Source of the DNA: an uncultured Commensalibacter sp.
Lineage (GTDB): Bacteria; Pseudomonadota; Alphaproteobacteria; Acetobacterales; Acetobacteraceae
Assembly (NCBI GenBank): GCA_945266285.1
Contig: CALYOP010000001.1
Coordinates: forward strand, 62,001 to 126,000
Direction: 5' to 3'
DNA: 64,000 bases
Within the stretch, counting starts at the first letter, position 1, and each line of letters starts with the position of its first letter. The notes under the pieces are model-generated. The model made no database searches. It was not told where the DNA came from and saw nothing but the letters and a program-made list of their open reading frames with translations. Positions 16,935-25,171 of the stretch are shown one piece after another. Position numbers and translations under genes: made by a program.

Positions 16935-18758
16935 ATGCTTTCTTCCAATTCGAATGCTTTCATCCGTGCTACTGATCATACTGTAAAGGCTACAGAGACA
17001 TCTGAAAAACTTCCTTCATGGGATTTATCTGACCTTTATCCATCTCCAGACAGTGAACTTTTACAAGATGATTTAAAAAAAGCACAAAATTTGGTTGAAA
17101 GGCTCTCTAAACAATGGCAAGGCCACTTGGCATCCGTTTCAGGAGATGAACTGGCAACAGCGATTGAATCCTATCAAACAATCAGCGAAATTCTAGGACG
17201 TATTGGATCTTATGCTCAATTAATTTTTGCAACTGATTCAAGCAGCTCAAAAAATGCACAATTTTATCAACAAATTACTGAACAAATAACCGCAATCAGT
17301 ACCCAAGGATTGTTTTTCACTCTTGAAATTAATCGTATTGATGAAGATAAGCTTCGCGAGAAATTAAAAAGCGAGCGACTTTCCCATTGGAAACCATTCC
17401 TTGATAGTGTTCGTATTTTCAAACCTTACCAACTAGCGGATGATATCGAACGTTTTCTAAGCGAAAAATCGGTTACAGGGCCTGCTGCATGGTCAAGACT
17501 TTATGATGAGACACTGGCCGGTATGACGGTTTCTCTACAAGAAAATAAAGTCCCTTTAGGTGACGCATTAAATAAATTATCTTCATCTGACCGTAAGATA
17601 CGCCAAGAAGCTGCTAATGGCCTAAGTAAAAGCTTTTCTGAAAATCTCCGCTTATTTTCTCTAATTACCAATACACTTGCCAAAGACAAACAAATTGTTG
17701 ATGGATGGCGACATTTCCCAAGGCCTGATTCAGAACGCAACTGTGATAATATGGTTGAAGATAAAGTCGTTGATGCTTTGGTTCATGCTGTCACCAACGA
17801 TTATAAACGTCTTTCCCATCGTTATTATCTATTAAAAGCCAGATGGTTAAATTTAGAAAAATTGCAGTACTGGGACCGTAATGCACCTTTACCGAGTGAT
17901 GATGATCAACACATTTCTTGGAACAAAGCTAAACAAATTGTCCACACAGCATATCAGGAATTTGATCCCCGCTTGGGAACAATGATTGAAACCTTTTTAA
18001 ACAATCCATGGATTGATGCAACTTTACGCCCTGGCAAAAATACAGGTGCCTTTGCGCATCCTACAGTACCGGCGGTTCACCCATATATTTTGTTAAATTA
18101 CCATGGAAAAAGTCGTGATGTCATGACATTGGCTCATGAACTGGGTCATGGTATTCATCAAATATTAGCCGCAAAACAAGGTTATCTACAAGCAAACACC
18201 CCTTTAACACTTGCCGAAACTGCCAGTGTTTTTGGAGAAATGCTTACTTTCCAAAGTCTATTAAAAAACGCAAAGAACCCTCAACAACGTCGTATTATGC
18301 TTAGCCGTAAAGTTGAGGATATGCTGAATACCGTAGTTCGACAAATTGCGTTTTACCAATTTGAACGTAAAGTTCACGAAGCTCGAAAAAATGGGGAATT
18401 GCTTCCTGAAGAAATTGGTATCTTTTGGCGGGAAACTCAAAAAGAAAGCCTTGGGCCTGCTTTTGAATTTACACGTGATTATGATATGTATTGGACTTAT
18501 ATTCCCCATTTCATCCATACGCCATTTTATGTCTATGCTTATGCTTTTGGCGATTGTTTGGTGAATGCGCTTTATCAGATCTACCGTCAGGGTCATACTG
18601 GTTTTGAAGATAAATATATAAATATGTTAAAAGCGGGCGGAACAAAATTGCATAAAGATTTATTGGAACCTTTTGGTTTGGATGCATCCGATCCAGCATT
18701 CTGGCGAAAAGGGCTCGATATCATTTCTGAATTTATTGATGAACTTGAACAGGATTAA
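16935..18758 (+). CDS. pepF: Oligoendopeptidase F family zinc peptidase (M3)
   Basis: Cytosolic M3 metallopeptidase that cuts short peptides, 607 residues. The zinc motif HELGH is at residues 401-405 within TLAHELGHGIHQILA; the downstream Glu ligand follows in LAETASVFGEML. The N-terminal half is the helical lid domain (KLPSWDLSDLYPSPDS onward). No signal peptide. The ribosome site TAGGA precedes the ATG. The kinase-like gene downstream begins four bases after its stop and uses a ribosome site overlapping that stop, so both are on one transcript. Probable role is peptide recycling. Confidence 0.9.
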   Translation: MLSSNSNAFIRATDHTVKATETSEKLPSWDLSDLYPSPDSELLQDDLKKAQNLVERLSKQWQGHLASVSGDELATAIESYQTISEILGRIGSYAQLIFATDSSSSKNAQFYQQITEQITAISTQGLFFTLEINRIDEDKLREKLKSERLSHWKPFLDSVRIFKPYQLADDIERFLSEKSVTGPAAWSRLYDETLAGMTVSLQENKVPLGDALNKLSSSDRKIRQEAANGLSKSFSENLRLFSLITNTLAKDKQIVDGWRHFPRPDSERNCDNMVEDKVVDALVHAVTNDYKRLSHRYYLLKARWLNLEKLQYWDRNAPLPSDDDQHISWNKAKQIVHTAYQEFDPRLGTMIETFLNNPWIDATLRPGKNTGAFAHPTVPAVHPYILLNYHGKSRDVMTLAHELGHGIHQILAAKQGYLQANTPLTLAETASVFGEMLTFQSLLKNAKNPQQRRIMLSRKVEDMLNTVVRQIAFYQFERKVHEARKNGELLPEEIGIFWRETQKESLGPAFEFTRDYDMYWTYIPHFIHTPFYVYAYAFGDCLVNALYQIYRQGHTGFEDKYINMLKAGGTKLHKDLLEPFGLDASDPAFWRKGLDIISEFIDELEQD

Positions 18759-18762
18759 TTTA

Positions 18763-20124
18763 ATGGCACGTGACAATGATCTTGACCGCTCATCACTCTT
18801 TGGAAATATGCGCCGTATGATCCGCTCCACAGGTGCAGTAGGCGGTATCGCTGCACGTTTGGCAGGAGAGCGAATAGGTATTACGACCAATAAGGATGCG
18901 CATGCTGAAGAGTTAAAACGTGTTTTAGGAGGACTTAAAGGGCCAATGATGAAAGTGGCGCAACTGCTTTCAACAATCCCTGATGCCTTACCTGAAGAAT
19001 ATGCACGCGAATTGTCACAATTACAATCTAATGCACCGCCAATGGGGTGGTCTTTTGTCCGCCGTCGTATGCAAACAGAACTTGGCCCCGATTGGCAAAA
19101 TCATTTTAAAGATTTTTCTCATGAAGCTGCAGCTGCAGCCAGCTTAGGCCAGGTTCATAAAGCGACCCTTCCCGATGATCGTCATGTTGCTTGTAAACTG
19201 CAATATCCTGATATGCGCAGCACCGTTGAATCCGATCTAAAACAATTGCGTCTGCTAATTAGCATTTATCATCGTTTAGACAATGCCATAAAACAAGATG
19301 AAGTTTATATGGAACTGGTCAATCGTTTAAAAGAAGAACTTGATTACGTCAGAGAAGCAGCAAATCTACGTCTTTTTGGTCTAATGCTTAATCCAACTCA
19401 AAAAGCTTTTGTTCCAAGTCCTATTGAACAACTTTCAACCAGCCGTCTTTTGACTATGGATTGGGTTGATGGCCGTAGCCTACGCGAAATGCTAGATACC
19501 GATATGGATCAAGGTCAACGTAACGAAATTGCGCGATCCTTGTTCTTTTCTTGGTACATACCTTTTTATCACTATGGTGTTATTCATGGTGATCCTCATA
19601 TGGGTAATTTCTTAATCCGCTCTGATAACCGTTTATGCTTGCTTGATTTTGGTTCTATCCGTATTTTCAAGGCTTCATTTGTACAAGGTGTTATTGATCT
19701 TTGCCGAGCATTGGAAAACAATGATGAAGATCTTGCTCATCATGCTTATACTTCTTGGGGTTTCAAAGATATATCCAAAGAGGTTATGGAGATTCTTAAT
19801 GAATGGGCACGTTTCCTTTACTCGCCTTTAATTCAAAACAAGGTACGTCTTATTCAAAATAGCGACGATCCTCAATTAGGACGTAAACTTGCCACCAAAG
19901 TTCATGAACGTTTACAAAAAGCCGGTGGCGTTACCCCTCCCCGCGAATTTGTTTTGGTAGATCGTTCAGCGATTGGTCTAGGAAGTTTATTCACAAGGCT
20001 TCAAGCAAAGCTTAATTGGTCGCATTTATTCCAAGAATTAATTGCTAATTTCGATCAACAAAAACTTGCCAACAACCAGAAATGTGCTTTGGAAACAGCT
20101 CGTGTGCCTGATCCACTAGAATAA
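18763..20124 (+). CDS. ABC1/AarF/UbiB family atypical protein kinase
   Basis: 453-residue member of the ABC1 (COQ8/ADCK, UbiB) family, ATPases or atypical kinases that support ubiquinone synthesis. Visible: MMKVAQLLSTIPDALP at the place of the KxGQ motif (here KVAQ), the Ala-rich nucleotide loop AAAAASLGQVHKA, HGDPHMGNF with the catalytic Asp, and LLDFGSIR in place of DFG. It lacks the C-terminal membrane helices of E. coli UbiB and is closer to COQ8-like proteins. Start ATG 18763 with AGGA eight bases upstream; the longer frame from 18673 overlaps pepF and is unlikely. A terminator follows. Confidence 0.85.
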   Translation: MARDNDLDRSSLFGNMRRMIRSTGAVGGIAARLAGERIGITTNKDAHAEELKRVLGGLKGPMMKVAQLLSTIPDALPEEYARELSQLQSNAPPMGWSFVRRRMQTELGPDWQNHFKDFSHEAAAAASLGQVHKATLPDDRHVACKLQYPDMRSTVESDLKQLRLLISIYHRLDNAIKQDEVYMELVNRLKEELDYVREAANLRLFGLMLNPTQKAFVPSPIEQLSTSRLLTMDWVDGRSLREMLDTDMDQGQRNEIARSLFFSWYIPFYHYGVIHGDPHMGNFLIRSDNRLCLLDFGSIRIFKASFVQGVIDLCRALENNDEDLAHHAYTSWGFKDISKEVMEILNEWARFLYSPLIQNKVRLIQNSDDPQLGRKLATKVHERLQKAGGVTPPREFVLVDRSAIGLGSLFTRLQAKLNWSHLFQELIANFDQQKLANNQKCALETARVPDPLE

Positions 20125-20152
20125 ATTCACTATAATCATTCTAACACATTAT

Positions 20153-20199
20153 CTTATCGGTTATCATTATTTGTTTTGATAATCGATAAGAGATTTTTG
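20153..20199 (+). terminator. Rho-independent terminator after the ABC1 kinase gene
   Basis: Fourteen-pair stem CTTATCGGTTATCA / TGATAATCGATAAG (one G-U pair), ten-base loop, followed by AGATTTTTG. It ends the pepF-ABC1 transcript. Confidence 0.8.
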
Positions 20200-20526
20200 T
20201 TATGAAATTTATAATTATTGAACAAATAGTTATAAAAACACGCATTATCTGCGTTTGTTTTATCTATAAATTCCATCCATTCCTTTTATAGCATTATTCA
20301 ATTTTAAATTTTCATCATGACAAAAACCGGTTTAGGAATGATGTAAAATCAATTAGTTAACAAAAAATTAATATTTTCCTTTATTAATTACATTTCTATT
20401 TGTATAATACATTATATACGAAAAAAATATGTTATTATTTTTAATATGCTAAATTTTAATATATATAAAAAGCATATTGAAAAAATTATACATTTTAGTA
20501 AGAGATAATTATTACATCTCGATTTC
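20200..20526 (+). other. AT-rich leader region of the amino acid ABC importer
   Basis: About 330 bases without a gene. Features: a TATAAT at 20403-20408, a seven-base repeat pair AATATGC/GCATATT around 20445-20480, and GAGAT-N9-ATCTC at 20502-20520, which overlaps the only purine-rich stretch before the first permease ATG. No riboswitch class recognised. Confidence 0.4.
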
Positions 20527-21252
20527 ATGACGCTGTTTTTGTCAGTGTCCAATCAGATGGATTTAATTAATGAGGGAACAATTTTAATCGGGATGGATTA
20601 TCTTTTCTTTGCAAAATATGCACCCCTTTATTACGAAGGTGCCTTGCTTGCTCTCAATATCGCAGCAATTAGCGTTATACTTTCGATTATGGTCGGACTT
20701 TGTTGTGCCTGTATTCATTATTACAAAGTCCCATTACTTAAGCCTTCTGTTAGTATTTATATCGAACTTTCTCGTAATACGCCTTTACTCGTTCAGCTCT
20801 TTTTTCTTTATTTTGGACTACCAAAAATGGGAATCCGATTTGAATCAGAAAGTTGCGCCATTATTGCCCTTACCTTTTTGGGAGGAAGCTATATGAGCGA
20901 AGCTTTTCGCTCAGGACTTGAATCAATTGGAAAATTACAGCTTGAGTCTGGTTTAAGCATTGGTCTGAATAAAATTCAGTTAATGCGCTATGTAGTACTA
21001 CCTCAGGCTTTTGCGATCGCTTTACCTGCAATTGGTGCCAATATCATTTTCCTGATTAAAGAAACTTCGATGCTCAGTGTTGTGGCTTTAGAAGACCCGA
21101 TGTTTGTCGCCAAAGACTTAATTGGCATGAATTCCGACACCAAAGAAGCATTATTGCTTCTGGTAGTGACTTATATCGTAATGATCCTACCGCTATCCTT
21201 GATTTTAACATTTATTGAAAAGAAAGTACGTCATGCTGGATACGGGCATTAA
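20527..21252 (+). CDS. Polar amino acid ABC transporter permease (first)
   Basis: Inner-membrane permease of the HisM/GlnP family, 241 residues from ATG 20527. About five membrane segments. The family motif is visible in ELSRNTPLLVQLFFLYFGLP, and the cytoplasmic EAA loop in FRSGLESIGKLQLESGLSIGL with the conserved Gly. Later in-frame ATGs (20557 and 20596) are possible starts because no strong ribosome site precedes 20527. The next permease overlaps its end by 20 bases. Together they would form the heterodimeric channel of the importer encoded by this four-gene operon. Confidence 0.85.
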   Translation: MTLFLSVSNQMDLINEGTILIGMDYLFFAKYAPLYYEGALLALNIAAISVILSIMVGLCCACIHYYKVPLLKPSVSIYIELSRNTPLLVQLFFLYFGLPKMGIRFESESCAIIALTFLGGSYMSEAFRSGLESIGKLQLESGLSIGLNKIQLMRYVVLPQAFAIALPAIGANIIFLIKETSMLSVVALEDPMFVAKDLIGMNSDTKEALLLLVVTYIVMILPLSLILTFIEKKVRHAGYGH

Positions 21253-21913
21253 AGTTCTTTTCGAAGGCAATAATATTACGCGATTGCTAGATGGGTTATG
21301 GGTGACAACCCGTATTGCACTAATATCGGTAATATTATCGGTATTCTTTGGTACTATTATTGGTATTGGTTGGTCATCGCGTTTTCGAATTATCCATGTT
21401 TTCGCAAGATTTTACCTAGAAATCATGCGTATCATGCCTATTCTGGTATTACTTTTTTTATTCTATTTTGGTCTAACTCGCATTGCACATATTAATCTGA
21501 ATGCAGAAATGGCATCCATTATTGTTTTTACGCTTTGGGGTACAGCTGAAATGTCTGATTTGGTTCGAGGGGCATTAACTTCTTTACCCAAACATCAAAA
21601 AGAAAGTGGTTTAGCACTCGGTCTTAAATCATTTGATATTTATTTTTATATCCTGGTCCCACAAGCAATACGGCGTCTGCTACCCGCAACGATTAATCTA
21701 ACAACCCGTATTATTAAATCGACATCTCTTGTTGTGTTAATCGGTGTTGTAGAATTGCTTAAAGTGGGTCAGCAAATTATCGAAACCGCTTCCTTACTCA
21801 GAAATCAAACTGCAGCATTTTGGGTTTATGCGGTTATTTTCCTTCTTTATTTCATCATTTGTTATCCTATTTCTCAACTTTCATTTCATCTTGAGAAAAA
21901 ATGGCAAAGCTAA
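21233..21913 (+). CDS. Polar amino acid ABC transporter permease (second)
   Basis: Second HisQ/HisM-type permease, 226 residues from ATG 21233 (MLDTGIKVLFEGNNITRLLDG); a TTG at 21215 is less likely. Hydrophobic throughout, with the EAA-type loop at VRGALTSLPKHQKESGLALGL and the motif YLEIMRIMPILVLLFLFYFG. It overlaps the previous permease gene by 20 bases and is followed 24 bases later by the ATPase gene, indicating tight coupling and equal amounts of both subunits. Confidence 0.85.
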   Translation: MLDTGIKVLFEGNNITRLLDGLWVTTRIALISVILSVFFGTIIGIGWSSRFRIIHVFARFYLEIMRIMPILVLLFLFYFGLTRIAHINLNAEMASIIVFTLWGTAEMSDLVRGALTSLPKHQKESGLALGLKSFDIYFYILVPQAIRRLLPATINLTTRIIKSTSLVVLIGVVELLKVGQQIIETASLLRNQTAAFWVYAVIFLLYFIICYPISQLSFHLEKKWQS

Positions 21914-21937
21914 TTATACGTATTTTTGGAGAGTTTT

Positions 21938-22708
21938 ATGCACCCAACCGATGAAATCATCTTATCCCTGGATAAAATTAATAAATCTTACGATGATCGC
22001 ATTGTGTTGCATGAAATATCCCTTGACGTAAAAAAGGGTGAAGTTGTTGTTGTAATTGGCCCTTCTGGTTGTGGGAAAAGTACCCTTCTACGCTGCATTA
22101 ATGGATTGGAACCTATTCAAAATGGCCGTATCCGATTAAACGATCAAACGATTACGGATGTGGGAACCGATTGGACAAAAGTACGGCAACATATCGGCAT
22201 GGTTTTTCAAAGCTATGACCTATTTCCTCATATGACCGTAATTGAAAATATCTTGTTGGGTCCAATTAAAGCTCAAAAACGATCTAAAAAAGAAGTAGAA
22301 GCTCAAGCAGAACTTTTATTGGAACGGGTTGGTCTTCTTGATCGAAAAACAGCCTATCCACGGCAGCTTTCTGGCGGTCAAAAACAGCGGGTCGCCATTA
22401 TCAGAGCATTATGCATGAATCCTGATATCATGTTATTCGACGAAGTAACCGCTTCATTAGATCCCGAAATGGTTCGTGAGGTGTTAGATGTCATGTTACA
22501 ACTTGCCAAGTCAGGTATGACCATGATTATCGTTACGCATGAAATGGCTTTTGCAAAAGCAGTCGCAGACCGTGTTCTGTTTATGGATAATGGATACATA
22601 GTCGAAAGCGGCAAACCCGAAGAATTCTTTAATGCTCCCCAAACACAACGTGCAAAGAAATTTCTCAACCAATTCAAATTTTCAGAAAATAGAGAGGATG
22701 AAGCCTGA
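21938..22708 (+). CDS. Amino acid ABC transporter ATP-binding protein
   Basis: ATPase subunit, 256 residues. Walker [11 protein letters not shown]-loop [15 protein letters not shown] signature LSGGQKQR, Walker [15 protein letters not shown] and switch His in VTHEM. The Walker B region has [10 protein letters not shown] where most relatives of GlnQ have DEPTSALDPE. Start chosen at ATG 21938 because GGAGAG lies six bases upstream; the TTG at 21926 is unlikely. Its TGA stop shares one base with the ATG of the binding-protein gene. Confidence 0.92.
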   Translation: MHPTDEIILSLDKINKSYDDRIVLHEISLDVKKGEVVVVIGPSGCGKSTLLRCINGLEPIQNGRIRLNDQTITDVGTDWTKVRQHIGMVFQSYDLFPHMTVIENILLGPIKAQKRSKKEVEAQAELLLERVGLLDRKTAYPRQLSGGQKQRVAIIRALCMNPDIMLFDEVTASLDPEMVREVLDVMLQLAKSGMTMIIVTHEMAFAKAVADRVLFMDNGYIVESGKPEEFFNAPQTQRAKKFLNQFKFSENREDEA

Positions 22709-23556
22709 TGATCACTTTAAAAAAGAAAATACTATCCCTTGTTTTGTCTTTCATTGCTTCTGTTGGAATGGGATTTTCTCATCAAACCAATGCTGCTGGA
22801 TTTAATACGTTAGATCAAATCAAGAAAAATGGTAAAATTCGGATTGGTGTTTTTAGTGACAAACCTCCTTTTGGTTATGTTGACAGTAATGGCAAAAATC
22901 AAGGCTATGACGTATATCTAGCAAAAAGACTTGGAAAAGATTTATTCGGTGATGAAAATAAAGTCGAGTTTGTATTGGTCGAAGCAGCAAGTCGTAGCGA
23001 ATTTTTATTGTCTGACAAAGTTGATATTATTTTAGCAAACTTCACCAAAACACCAGAACGGGCTGAAAAAGTTGATTTTGCTAAACCTTATATGAAAGTA
23101 TCTTTGGGTATTGTATCTCCCGACAACGCCAAAATTACATCAATTGATCAACTCAAAGGTAAAAAGTTAATCGTAAATAAAGGAACAACCGCTGAAATTT
23201 ATTTCACCAAGAACTATCCAGATATTAAATTATTAAAATACGATCAAAATACTGAAACCTTCAATGCACTTCTGGATGGACGTGGTGCAGCCTTGGCTCA
23301 TGATAATACTTTGGTCTTTGCTTGGGCTACACAAAATAAAGGCTTTACCGTAGGAATCAATTCAATCGGTGATCATGATATGATTGCTCCCGCAGTAGCA
23401 AAAGGAAACACGACCTTATTAAATTGGATCAATGATGAAATTACTAAATTAGATAAGGAACGTTTTTTCCATGCTGATTATGAAGCAACTTTAAAACCAA
23501 TTTACGGGGATAAAGTTGATCCTGAATCAGTCGTAATTGAAGGGGATACCCATTAA
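22708..23556 (+). CDS. Periplasmic polar amino acid binding protein, CjaA-like
   Basis: Solute-binding protein family 3, 282 residues, with an N-terminal signal peptide (basic KKK, hydrophobic core, cleavage near NAA before residue 31) and no lipobox Cys. Family segments include IRIGVFSDKPPFGYVD, ANFTKTPERAEKVDFAKPY and LIVNKGTTAEIYF. The last, together with LLDGRGAAL and FFHADYEATLKPIYGD, recalls the Campylobacter cysteine-binding protein CjaA from memory, so L-cysteine or another small polar amino acid is a reasonable ligand guess. It closes the permease-permease-ATPase-binding protein operon and is followed by a strong hairpin. Confidence 0.85.
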   Translation: MITLKKKILSLVLSFIASVGMGFSHQTNAAGFNTLDQIKKNGKIRIGVFSDKPPFGYVDSNGKNQGYDVYLAKRLGKDLFGDENKVEFVLVEAASRSEFLLSDKVDIILANFTKTPERAEKVDFAKPYMKVSLGIVSPDNAKITSIDQLKGKKLIVNKGTTAEIYFTKNYPDIKLLKYDQNTETFNALLDGRGAALAHDNTLVFAWATQNKGFTVGINSIGDHDMIAPAVAKGNTTLLNWINDEITKLDKERFFHADYEATLKPIYGDKVDPESVVIEGDTH

Positions 23557-23570
23557 TTCTTGAATAAGTT

Positions 23571-23601
23571 TTAAGGTTCTTTCATCATTCAAGAACCTTA
23601 A
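23571..23601. terminator. Bidirectional terminator between importer operon and ppx
   Basis: Perfect 11-pair stem TTAAGGTTCTT / AAGAACCTTAA with nine-base loop, between two convergent genes. It can serve the importer operon on the plus strand and ppx on the minus strand. Confidence 0.75.
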
Positions 23602-23608
23602 ATAACAC

Positions 23609-25105
23609 TTATTTTTCGATATTTTCAGAAACTACCTGTGTTTCTAAACCCATCGCCTGCCCTAAACGAGAAAGTCTTCGCGTTACGGGGTCACCAATTA
23701 CCATACCTAAATGATGCGAATAGAACAAAGTAAGCTTTTTCTTTCCGACTTTTAAACGTGTTCGTAAGAGTAAATCGGGTAAATTACCTGACAACGTATA
23801 AGCAAGTCGAAATGCCAAACCCAAAACCACAGCCTGTTCAAACTGTTTGCGATTTAATAGCTTACGGGATGCCATAAGAAATTTTTCATCCAAACCTGCT
23901 TCATAACGCATCGCTACCGTCAATGCGAAAAATGCACGCGTAGGATGATCAAAAGCCATACCGGCCATTCGCAAAATACGGAAATAGGCTTGTTGCATAC
24001 GATAAGATGGATGATCCAAAGAACCCGCATCGGACATCTGACATGCATTCCAACGACGGCTTTTCATGGTTTTATCTTCATCTTTGAATAAAGGTGCTGT
24101 CCATTCCATAAGTGCCGCAGGAAACTGCTTAACGCGCCCCAACCGATCACATAATTCTTTAGCGGCGGCTTCTTGTGGATCCCGTTCGCGTTCAGTGTCA
24201 GAAACAACTTCACGCATATACCAACCTTCTCTAACGCCTTCAGCACAGAAAACAACCTTTGCTGGCCTCATTTTTGTTAAAAGCTGACTAAGAACAGTCG
24301 CAGCATAGGGAAGATCATTAGCACGTTTCGTAATAAAGATCGGTAAATCAACAAAACCTTCTTTGGTTTTTTCGATAGTCCAACTTGCCATTTGTCGTGC
24401 TTCATCAAATGAAAGCGTATAAAAATGAACGATCGATAAAGGATAAGATGTGGTCTCGATATATAATTGCGCTAGCGCACGGAAAGCACCCCCAACCAAA
24501 TACAAGGTTTTCTTTTTACATTCTGGTAACCATGTAACGGTTTTTAATTGCTTATTTGCAATTTCCTTAGCTTTTGAAAGCTTTTTTTCCGATTTATCCA
24601 TCAGTCGGATAATGCCCAAAGGCAAACTTTTGGCATCATATCGTTGATGATTGGACAAACGAACTAATTCTAATGATCCACCACCAATATCTGCAACGAC
24701 ACCATCTGCATTAGGAATACTGCATAACACACCTGCAGCAGAATAATCCGCTTCTTGTTCACCTGTTAGAACATGAATTGGAACATCAGGCATCCAAATT
24801 TTTATTTTTTCGATAAAAGACGCGCCGTCAACTGCATCTCTAACAGCTGCCGTTGCCAAAACTACAAAAGGGTTTGCTTGCATAGTTCTGGCAATTGCAT
24901 AAAAGCGTGACAGAACATTTTCTGCCATTGCAACACCTTTAGGATTCAGATGCTTTGTCGTATCTAAACCACTTCCCAAACGCAGTGTCGCTTTTTCATT
25001 AAAAATAATTACCGGGTTGCGACCTCTCCCTTCAAAAACCACAAGCCTTACGGAATTAGACCCCAAGTCAACGATTGCGGAACGAACGGCAGAGTACGAA
25101 ACCAT
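23609..25105 (-). CDS. ppx: Exopolyphosphatase / Ppx-GppA family phosphatase
   Basis: Hydrolyses terminal phosphates of polyphosphate, and in some relatives pppGpp. Length 498. Actin-like ATPase fold motifs: AIVDLGSNSVRLVVFEG at the N-terminus and GVVADIGGGSLELVRL near residue 140. The C-terminal half is the helical region of the long Ppx form (DHPTRAFFALTVAMRYEAG). AAGGA lies nine bases before the ATG. It is 66 bases downstream of ppk on the same strand, so synthesis and breakdown of polyphosphate are encoded together. Confidence 0.92.
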   Translation of the reverse strand: MVSYSAVRSAIVDLGSNSVRLVVFEGRGRNPVIIFNEKATLRLGSGLDTTKHLNPKGVAMAENVLSRFYAIARTMQANPFVVLATAAVRDAVDGASFIEKIKIWMPDVPIHVLTGEQEADYSAAGVLCSIPNADGVVADIGGGSLELVRLSNHQRYDAKSLPLGIIRLMDKSEKKLSKAKEIANKQLKTVTWLPECKKKTLYLVGGAFRALAQLYIETTSYPLSIVHFYTLSFDEARQMASWTIEKTKEGFVDLPIFITKRANDLPYAATVLSQLLTKMRPAKVVFCAEGVREGWYMREVVSDTERERDPQEAAAKELCDRLGRVKQFPAALMEWTAPLFKDEDKTMKSRRWNACQMSDAGSLDHPSYRMQQAYFRILRMAGMAFDHPTRAFFALTVAMRYEAGLDEKFLMASRKLLNRKQFEQAVVLGLAFRLAYTLSGNLPDLLLRTRLKVGKKKLTLFYSHHLGMVIGDPVTRRLSRLGQAMGLETQVVSENIEK

Positions 25106-25171
25106 ATATTGTTTTCCTTATTTTATAATAGGGTCATCTTTAATTAATCTACTGAAAAAACGACGAAAGAT

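Noticed and set aside
18673-18762. N-terminal extension of the ABC1 kinase overlapping pepF
   Set aside because: The extension encodes no domain and an AGGA site fits the ATG at 18763.
18763-20124. KVAQ instead of KxGQ in the ABC1 kinase as a sign of inactivity
   Set aside because: The Ala-rich loop and catalytic Asp motifs are intact, and I believe KVAQ is common in this alphaproteobacterial branch.
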